From: an uncultured Collinsella sp.
GTDB taxonomy: Bacteria > Actinomycetota > Coriobacteriia > Coriobacteriales > Coriobacteriaceae
Assembly: GCA_900555815.1 (NCBI GenBank)
Contig: USMR01000082.1
Location: 1-5,301, forward strand
DNA length: 5,301 bases
Direction of reading: 5' to 3'
Positions 1 through 4,191 of this stretch are shown one piece after another. The notes under the pieces are model-generated. The model had not been told where the DNA came from and searched no databases. It saw nothing but the letters and a program-made list of their open reading frames with translations. Position 1 is the stretch's first letter. Each line of letters starts with the position of its first letter. The position numbers and the translations under genes are program-made.

Positions 1-70
1 GGATCGAGAAGTTGATGCTGTCCTCGTTCCCTTCCGCAGGGACGTTGTTTACATTGCGATTTTCTTCCAT
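1..70 (-). CDS. N-terminal fragment of a Wzc-like capsule chain-length/tyrosine-kinase protein
   Basis: Reading leftwards from an ATG at 70-68, 23 codons are open to the window edge. The peptide begins MEENRNV and reaches EDSINFSI. An acidic, Asn-rich start followed by an E-D-(S/T)-I-(N/D) motif is what I know from Bacteroidetes polysaccharide co-polymerase/tyrosine autokinases (Wzc/EpsD type), inner-membrane proteins that set capsule chain length. The gene starts 13 bases after a TAATAA that ends a Wza-like reading frame, which is the standard export-protein then kinase order in those operons. No strong Shine-Dalgarno is visible, as expected for Bacteroidetes. Only the extreme N-terminus is present, so the call rests on a short motif plus context. 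Confidence 0.5.
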   Translation of the reverse strand, partial: MEENRNVNNVPAEGNEDSINFSI

Positions 71-83
71 GAAAAACTGGCGA

Positions 84-305
84 TTATTAGCGGGTGATGG
101 TGACGAGGAGCGTCGCCACGGAGACGGCTACCGAAACGAGCGAGATCTAGAACGAACGGTTCTGGTTGATTTCGCCCGCCTGCGCCTTGTATTTGTTCGG
201 CGTGACGTAGACGACGTCGTCCTGTTGCAGATAGAAGTAGGGCGACGTGAGGATGTCCGGGTTTTTGAGGTCGAAATAGTGCACCGTCCTCATGCCGTTC
301 TCTTC
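84..305 (-). pseudogene. 3' remnant of a Bacteroidetes Wza-type polysaccharide export gene
   Basis: The frame that forms the tail of the GntR ORF (its residues from about 240) reads ENGMRTVHYFDL, then SPYFYLQQDDVVYVTPNK, then EINQNRSF. The SPYxYLQQxDVVYVxPNK signature belongs to the C-terminus of Bacteroidetes outer-membrane polysaccharide export proteins (Poly_export/SLBB family). After an in-frame TAG at 149-147 the same frame continues for 19 codons (ISLVSVAVSVATLL... ending TITR). This is a hydrophobic segment like the one closing those proteins, and it ends in a double stop TAATAA (89-84). The fragment lacks the secretion signal, export domain and most of SLBB. The left boundary is exact; the right one is the approximate junction, about 295-312. 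Confidence 0.7.
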
Positions 306-1022
306 GCCGTTATCGGCAAAGCGGAACTTTGTGGGCAAAATCACCGATTTGCAATGCTCCACAAAACGCATGTCCTTATCCAATTCGATCGTGCTCTTAT
401 AGAACACCGGCGTTCCCTCTTCTTGCTGGAGCAGCTCGGCCTCTTCGGCGTTCAAACGCGAGATGGAGATATGCTCACGTCCATGCTCAACACGCACGCC
501 ACCTTCTTTGAGCAAGACATCGTAAAGGCTCTCGCACTCAAAATCGTGCTCGATAAGCGATGGGCACAGGGACAGGTTAACGTGAGCCGTCTCGATTGAC
601 GCCGGCTCGCCCTCAATAAGTCGAACGCGCTGCATGCGAAGCAAAGGAGCGCCTACAGACACCCCAAGCTTGTCGGCAAGTGCCTCATCCGCCTCGATGG
701 TCCCGGTAGAAACCAGACGAGAAGAGGGGTGCAGGCCGGCAGTCCGCACAGCATCGGAAAAGTTATACGTTTCCTGGAAGATGTTCAGCGGCTTGGGAGG
801 ACACACATACGTACCCGATCCGCGTCGGCTCTCGAGTGTTCCACACGAGATGAGCCGCGTAATACCGGCGCGCAACGCCGTACGCGAAACGCCAATCTCT
901 TCGCACAGCACGCGCTCGGCCGGTAGGCGATCACCGCCGGCAAGCTGATGGTGCTGGATATACCAAAGAATTCCCTCAACAGCACGATCTTTGGGGGGAA
1001 TTGCATAAGATTCGCCTGCCAT
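147..1022 (-). CDS. GntR-family regulator with UTRA domain, carrying a foreign C-terminal tail
   Basis: The ORF encodes 291 residues from an ATG preceded by GAGGAG (1036-1031) at 8 bases spacing. Residues about 12-75 form a GntR winged helix-turn-helix: AGGDRLPAERVLCEEIGVSR, a second helix TALRAGITRLISCG, and the wing RRGSGTYV. Residues about 85-236 look like a UTRA effector domain (paired sugar- or metabolite-sensing fold), ending around VEHCKSVILPTKFRFA. Such proteins are cytosolic repressors of nearby sugar or amino-sugar genes; the ligand cannot be told. The last 50 or so residues are not UTRA but match a Bacteroidetes capsule-export protein, so the natural C-terminus is missing or replaced. 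Length without the tail, about 238, is normal for the family. It lies 38 bases downstream of the small hypothetical gene on the same strand and may be co-transcribed with it. Confidence 0.85.
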   Translation of the reverse strand: MAGESYAIPPKDRAVEGILWYIQHHQLAGGDRLPAERVLCEEIGVSRTALRAGITRLISCGTLESRRGSGTYVCPPKPLNIFQETYNFSDAVRTAGLHPSSRLVSTGTIEADEALADKLGVSVGAPLLRMQRVRLIEGEPASIETAHVNLSLCPSLIEHDFECESLYDVLLKEGGVRVEHGREHISISRLNAEEAELLQQEEGTPVFYKSTIELDKDMRFVEHCKSVILPTKFRFADNGEENGMRTVHYFDLKNPDILTSPYFYLQQDDVVYVTPNKYKAQAGEINQNRSF

Positions 1023-1060
1023 TGCACAGACTCCTCATTCAGAAACGTATGCCGCCAAAA

Positions 1061-1549
1061 TTAGGCCAGCCCTCCCATGGCATCAAATTCGGCCTTGATC
1101 TTCTCGGCGACATTCCGATACGACTTATATAGACTTGAATCGCGTTTAACTTCGTCGGTCATAACGGGAATCTCTAATTTGGAAACCTCGTCTTTTCCCG
1201 TCTGAACCGCCACAACAACGCCCATACCAAGACACATATTACGCTTGGCAGCATTTATTTTCGCCGCCTTGGCGGGATTTACCAGGATACGCTGGGCAAA
1301 TTCCTGTTTTGAGGCCACTTCCTCGGCCTCCGGATCGCCCGCCTCGGCTACTTCGCACTGCAGCACATCCGCGTAGTCAAAAATCCTCGGGGTCGCACCG
1401 CGCTGATGCACGGCCCACTTGCGACGCGTGGCATCCTGGTAGATAGCCGGCAAAAACGTAAACCGCGGCGGGTCCAAAATCGTATCCGTGATGGTAAACA
1501 CATCGGGATCAAAGGCATCCTGCGGGTTTTTCTTCTTGAACAGCCCCAT
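1061..1549 (-). CDS. Uncharacterised small cytosolic protein (162 aa)
   Basis: I do not recognise this gene firmly. I place the start at the ATG at 1549-1547, 11 codons inside the longest ORF, because GGGAGG sits 5 bases before it and the longer start has no such site. The protein begins MGLFKKKNPQDAF, with no signal peptide or clear membrane helix. A middle segment, IFDYADVLQCEV (residues 57-68), and a C-terminal pattern with a beta-like stretch then YKSYRNVAEKIKAEFDAM recall the C-terminal region of DUF4428-like proteins. The zinc-binding N-terminal Cys cluster of that family is absent. Residues 89-106 (NPAKAAKINAAKRNMC) are basic and helical. The gene is followed 38 bases later by the GntR regulator on the same strand. 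Function unknown. Confidence 0.75.
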   Translation of the reverse strand: MGLFKKKNPQDAFDPDVFTITDTILDPPRFTFLPAIYQDATRRKWAVHQRGATPRIFDYADVLQCEVAEAGDPEAEEVASKQEFAQRILVNPAKAAKINAAKRNMCLGMGVVVAVQTGKDEVSKLEIPVMTDEVKRDSSLYKSYRNVAEKIKAEFDAMGGLA

Positions 1550-1554
1550 ATCAG

Positions 1555-1560
1555 CCTCCC
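1555..1560 (-). promoter_or_regulatory. Ribosome binding site deciding the start of the 162-aa protein
   Basis: GGGAGG on the minus strand, 5 bases before the ATG at 1549. It supports this start over the ATG at 1582, which would add 11 residues. A TATATT hexamer further upstream (1592-1587) could be a -10 element, but no good -35 is seen, so I do not call a promoter. Confidence 0.75.
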
Positions 1561-1670
1561 GTACTAGCATTAAACAACTCAAGCCGAATATAGCACCAAT
1601 TTCAAGCTCATGCTTTAGCAGATCGGTGCGCGGCGTCTATGGCTCGCCCAGCGGAAGAGCTTACGGACGA

Positions 1671-1744
1671 GGGCCGGGGTGCCTGCTTTGTTTTGAGAAG
1701 TGGGCTCCGCGAACTTCTCAAAACAAAGTATGCCCCCCCGGCCC
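1671..1744. repeat. 74-base imperfect palindrome (hairpin element)
   Basis: A perfect 16-bp inverted repeat (1686-1701 with 1713-1728, arm CTTTGTTTTGAGAAGT) encloses an 11-base loop. Outside it, pairing continues with a few mismatches and one bulge: GC at 1681-1682 with 1732-1733, GGGG at 1676-1679 with 1735-1738, and GGGCC at 1671-1675 with 1740-1744. No T-run follows on either strand, so it is not a classic intrinsic terminator, although it lies 54 bases past the LacI stop and could still impede transcription. An AT-rich inner stem with GC-rich ends in an intergenic gap suggests a dispersed palindromic repeat or MITE-like element. The class is my inference. Confidence 0.75.
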
Positions 1745-1798
1745 CGCCGGCAAATAGCGGACACTCCGCATGCAATCTATGCAAACAAACAAGTGCGC

Positions 1799-2827
1799 TT
1801 AGCTATATTCGGTAAGATCAAGCACACTGCCCTTCACGATAAGCGCCGGTTCCAGAACGACCTCTTCGGCACGCCTGCCGCCCCTACCGGCAAGACGCTT
1901 GGACATGCAGCCAAAAGCATGCTCCGCGAGGACACCAGGGTCCTGCTCAATCGCGGTCAGCGCTGGTTCAAAGAGAACATCGGCGGCCGAGTTGTCATAG
2001 CTTACGACCGAGATATCGCCCGGGATGCTCTTCCCCATCTCGTGCAAGCGCTTGAGCAAACCGAGGGCAATGTTGTCCGAGCTTGCGAACACGGCAGTGG
2101 CGTCGGTTGCGAGCACCGCCTCCGAGGCCTCGTAGGCGCTCGGAATGTAGTACTCGCTCTCAAACTCCAGGCGCGCGTCGATGGGCAGTCCCACCTCGCG
2201 CAGTGCGCGCTCATAGCCAGCAAGTCGCTTGCGGCCCGTATTGGAGCGACGCGCGTTAACCAGACAGGCGATGCGGCGATGACCCTGCTCAATCAGATAC
2301 CGCGTGGCCATGTAGCCGCCCATCTCGTGGTCGAACATCACCTTGTCGCACTCGAGCCCCTCAATGGCACGGTCGACCATCACGGCAGGGATAGGCAGAT
2401 GGCTGACCTCTTCGCGCAGGGCACGGTCATCCGAGAACTCGTCGCCTACCACCAGGAAGACACCATCGACGCCGCGCGTCACCAGCTGGCGCAGCAGTTC
2501 CAAATCGTCATCGGCGCTTCCACCCGAGCTGGTAATAAAGAGCGCGTAACCGTCCTCGCGGCAGCGCTTTTCCAAGCTGCCGGCAAGCGAGGCAAAAAAG
2601 CGGCTCTCGATATTGGGAACGATAAGGCCCAGTGTGCGCGACTCGCGCATGACCAGGCTGCGCGCGATCTGGTTAGGAACATAGTGGTTGCGCGCCGCGA
2701 CCTCCTTGATGCGCTTGCGGTTTTCTTCCGAGATGCGACAGGGCCGATTATTGAGAACAAGCGAGACCGACGAAGGGGAAAGCCCCACCTCCTGGGCGAT
2801 CTGCTTGAGGGTGACTTTGTTGGCCAT
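1799..2827 (-). CDS. LacI-family transcriptional repressor
   Basis: The protein is 342 residues, the usual length for the family. The start is the ATG at 2827-2825, because the LacI signature begins right there and GGAAGGAG (2839-2832) precedes it; the open frame continues upstream only as antisense of murB. Residues 5-26 are the helix-turn-helix (TLKQIAQEVGLSPSSVSLVLN). The hinge helix is near 51-60 (PNQIARSLVM), and the periplasmic-binding-protein-like sensor runs from about residue 65 (TLGLIVPN) to 335. Family landmarks include VDR at 151-153, RLAGYERAL at 201-209, FASSDNIALGLL at 247-258 and GDISVVSYDN at 270-279. It acts as a cytosolic dimeric repressor, usually released by a sugar. No sugar-use gene is in the window, so ligand and targets are unknown. 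It is divergent from murB and probably autoregulated. Confidence 0.93.
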   Translation of the reverse strand: MANKVTLKQIAQEVGLSPSSVSLVLNNRPCRISEENRKRIKEVAARNHYVPNQIARSLVMRESRTLGLIVPNIESRFFASLAGSLEKRCREDGYALFITSSGGSADDDLELLRQLVTRGVDGVFLVVGDEFSDDRALREEVSHLPIPAVMVDRAIEGLECDKVMFDHEMGGYMATRYLIEQGHRRIACLVNARRSNTGRKRLAGYERALREVGLPIDARLEFESEYYIPSAYEASEAVLATDATAVFASSDNIALGLLKRLHEMGKSIPGDISVVSYDNSAADVLFEPALTAIEQDPGVLAEHAFGCMSKRLAGRGGRRAEEVVLEPALIVKGSVLDLTEYS

Positions 2828-2841
2828 CTCGCTCCTTCCGG

Positions 2842-2855
2842 GTTTACGCGCAATC
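2842..2855. promoter_or_regulatory. Candidate LacI-type operator at the repressor's own start region
   Basis: The sequence GTTTACGCGCAATC is an imperfect dyad centred on CGCG (between 2848 and 2849), with five of seven positions pairing. It lies just downstream of the TATACT box, where transcription of the repressor gene would begin. LacI-family operators are typically CG-centred dyads, so autoregulation is plausible, but a match this short could be chance. Confidence 0.3.
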
Positions 2856-2862
2856 TCTTGAA

Positions 2863-2868
2863 AGTATA
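2863..2868 (-). promoter_or_regulatory. Candidate -10 box of the LacI-family gene
   Basis: TATACT on the minus strand matches the -10 consensus at five of six positions and would give a leader of about 30 bases. The -35 position holds only weakly matching sequence (CACCGA at 17 bases spacing), so an activator or an unusual promoter class is possible. Confidence 0.35.
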
Positions 2869-2899
2869 GCGACTGCCCATCTACCTCGGTGATAAACAC

Positions 2900-2928
2900 T
2901 TTACCAATCCGGTGGACGGCTGTTTTAT
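2900..2928 (+). promoter_or_regulatory. Candidate murB promoter
   Basis: TTTACC (2900-2905) and TTTTAT (2923-2928) each match four of six consensus bases and are 17 bases apart. An alternative -10 is TATATT at 2962-2967, which has a poor -35 but would place the start on the CAATCGATTG palindrome. The sequence alone does not decide between them. Confidence 0.3.
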
Positions 2929-2968
2929 CGCCGCCAGCGCACCAAATCCGTCCAGGTGGGGTATATTG

Positions 2969-2978
2969 CAATCGATTG
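2969..2978. promoter_or_regulatory. Perfect CG-centred palindrome upstream of murB
   Basis: CAATCGATTG is a perfect 10-base palindrome two bases after a TATATT box and 32 bases before the murB ATG. Its CG centre suits a LacI-type half-site pair, but its flanks do not extend the symmetry and it differs from the dyad at 2842-2855. It may be an operator or a chance palindrome. Confidence 0.25.
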
Positions 2979-3010
2979 ATGACAACAACCACCAAAAGGC
3001 GGATATTCGC

Positions 3011-3973
3011 ATGCACGAGAACGACTTTTTTAACGAGGACCTGCTCTGCGCGCTCGCTGGCGTTGCCGGCGAGGACAACGTACTCATGAGCGAGCCCATG
3101 CGCGAGCACACCACGTTTAAGATCGGCGGCCCGGCCGATGTCTTTGTCACACCCGACACCGAGCAGGGCCTCGTCGCCACGCTCGATACCTGCTATCGCT
3201 GCGATCTGCCGCTTACCATCGTGGGCAACGGCTCCGACTTGCTCGTTGGCGACAAGGGCATCCGTGGCGTCGTCGTGGCGCTGGGCAAAGGTCTCTCCGA
3301 CATCACCGTCAATGGCACGCACGTCACGGCGGCAGCCGGCGCCTTGCTTTCCGATGTCGCCGCGGCTGCCGCCGAAGCCCGCCTCACCGGCATGGAGCCC
3401 ATCTCGGGCATCCCTGGATCGGTCGGCGGCGCCTGCTACATGAACGCCGGTGCCTACGGTGCCTGCATGGCCGATGTGCTGGAATCTGTACGCGTCTACA
3501 AGCCCGCTCGCATGCTCGACGACGGCACCCGCGGCAGTGGCAATATCATCGAGTTCGATGTCGACGAGCTCAACCTGGGTTATCGCAAGAGCCGCATCGC
3601 CGACGACGGCTTTATCGTGCTTTCGGCCACTTTCAATCTCGCCCCGGGCAACGCCGCGATGATCAAGGCCGACATGGACGACTACCGTCAGCGTCGCGAG
3701 GACAAGCAACCGCTCGACATGCCGAGTGCCGGCTCCACCTTCAAGCGCCCCGAGGGTTACTTTGCCGGCAAGCTCATCATGGATGCCGGCCTGCGAGGAC
3801 ACGCCGTTGGCGGCGCGCAGGTAAGCGAAAAGCACTGCGGCTTTATCGTCAACGCCGACCACGCCACCGCCGCCGATGTCGACGAACTCATCCGCCACAT
3901 CCAGGCAACCGTCAAAGACCAATTCAACGTAGACCTAGAACCCGAAGTCCACCGAGTCGGCGAATTTTTATAA
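3011..3973 (+). CDS. murB: UDP-N-acetylmuramate dehydrogenase (UDP-N-acetylenolpyruvoylglucosamine reductase)
   Basis: MurB reduces UDP-GlcNAc-enolpyruvate to UDP-MurNAc with NADPH and FAD, the second committed step of peptidoglycan precursor synthesis in the cytosol. The 320 residues carry the full pattern: HTTFKIGGPADVFV (33-46), the FAD-binding loop IVGNGSDLLV (70-79), and ISGIPGSVGGACYMNAGAYG (131-150). The catalytic Arg is in YRKSR (R192), the catalytic Ser in PSAGSTFKRP (S242), and the Glu in LEPEV (E312, aligned with E. coli E325). The GSTFKRP form and the length fit the type II enzymes. I choose the ATG at 3011, since it has an upstream AAGGCGG and the residues before it (to 2912) look non-coding. 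It is monocistronic here: divergent from the repressor gene and followed by a hairpin five bases after its stop. Confidence 0.97.
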   Translation: MHENDFFNEDLLCALAGVAGEDNVLMSEPMREHTTFKIGGPADVFVTPDTEQGLVATLDTCYRCDLPLTIVGNGSDLLVGDKGIRGVVVALGKGLSDITVNGTHVTAAAGALLSDVAAAAAEARLTGMEPISGIPGSVGGACYMNAGAYGACMADVLESVRVYKPARMLDDGTRGSGNIIEFDVDELNLGYRKSRIADDGFIVLSATFNLAPGNAAMIKADMDDYRQRREDKQPLDMPSAGSTFKRPEGYFAGKLIMDAGLRGHAVGGAQVSEKHCGFIVNADHATAADVDELIRHIQATVKDQFNVDLEPEVHRVGEFL

Positions 3974-3977
3974 AAAA

Positions 3978-3999
3978 GAAGGCCCCGAAAGGGGCCTTC
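3978..3999. terminator. Intrinsic terminator between murB and the hydrolase gene, stronger on the minus strand
   Basis: A perfect 9-bp stem, GAAGGCCCC / GGGGCCTTC, closes a GAAA loop. Read on the minus strand it is followed at once by six Ts (3977-3972), partly overlapping the murB stop codon, so it is a textbook terminator for the hydrolase transcript. Read on the plus strand the tail (ACCATATTTATT) is only modestly T-rich, but the hairpin begins five bases after the murB stop and probably serves murB too. Confidence 0.88.
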
Positions 4000-4051
4000 A
4001 CCATATTTATTCAGATAACCCAGTCCGGTGTGTCGCGCTCAGGACCCGAGA

Positions 4052-4182
4052 GGGCCGGGACAGTCCGAGAGGCATAAGGTTGATCGCGAGTTCCGCACGA
4101 GCCGGAGAGCACTTAATGTGCTCTCCGTGCGAGCAGGACTGCCCGAGCAGGCAACCTTATGCCTCTCGGACTGTCCCGGACC
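4052..4182. repeat. 131-base palindromic element with 28-bp perfect arms and an inner hairpin
   Basis: Positions 4055-4082 and 4152-4179 are perfect 28-base reverse complements (outer ends CCGGGACAG... and ...CTGTCCCGG). One mismatch further out, GG at 4052-4053 pairs with CC at 4181-4182. The 69-base interior holds a second perfect hairpin, CGGAGAGCAC (4103-4112) with GTGCTCTCCG (4118-4127), loop TTAAT, which a bulge could extend through CGCA (4094-4097) and TGCG (4128-4131). There is no ORF and no obvious target-site duplication. It begins 9 bases after the hydrolase stop codon and lies before its terminator, so it would be transcribed into that mRNA's 3' end. It could be a MITE-like repeat or a structured RNA; the sequence alone does not decide. 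Confidence 0.85.
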
Positions 4183-4191
4183 AAACCGCCG

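Larger units (their letters stand above)
1550..1798. other. Intergenic region between the LacI gene and the 162-aa gene
   Basis: These 249 bases contain no credible gene. They hold the 162-aa gene's ribosome binding site and presumed promoter at the left, the 74-base hairpin element (1671-1744) in the middle, and otherwise unassigned sequence. An 11-base inverted repeat (1584-1594 against 1802-1812) brackets most of it, with its right copy inside the last codons of the LacI gene. Confidence 0.7.
2828..3010. other. Divergent lacI-type/murB promoter region
   Basis: These 183 bases separate the two divergent starts and must hold both promoters. A possible murB ribosome site, AAGGCGG (2996-3002), lies 8 bases before its ATG. 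Candidate promoter and operator elements are listed separately. No further gene is seen here. Confidence 0.75.

Noticed and set aside
12..599. 195-codon plus-strand open frame at the left end
   Set aside because: It lies opposite the GntR gene and the capsule-like fragments, which have recognisable motifs; this frame has none.
1671..1744. Hairpin as the intrinsic terminator of the LacI gene
   Set aside because: Neither side has a T-run, and its closing pairs are interrupted; a terminator role is possible but not supported.
1700..2869. 389-codon plus-strand open frame over the LacI gene
   Set aside because: Antisense shadow of a well-supported LacI-family gene; the translation shows no family motif.
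2828..3922. Upstream extension of the LacI frame, giving a 707-codon open frame across murB
   Set aside because: It is antisense to murB, which carries all its catalytic motifs. The extension is low-complexity Val/Gly/Asp-rich translation typical of GC-rich antisense, and the LacI signature and ribosome site begin at 2827.
4055..4179. CRISPR-like repeat or retron RNA
   Set aside because: There is one inverted pair, not direct repeats with spacers, and no Cas or reverse transcriptase gene nearby.
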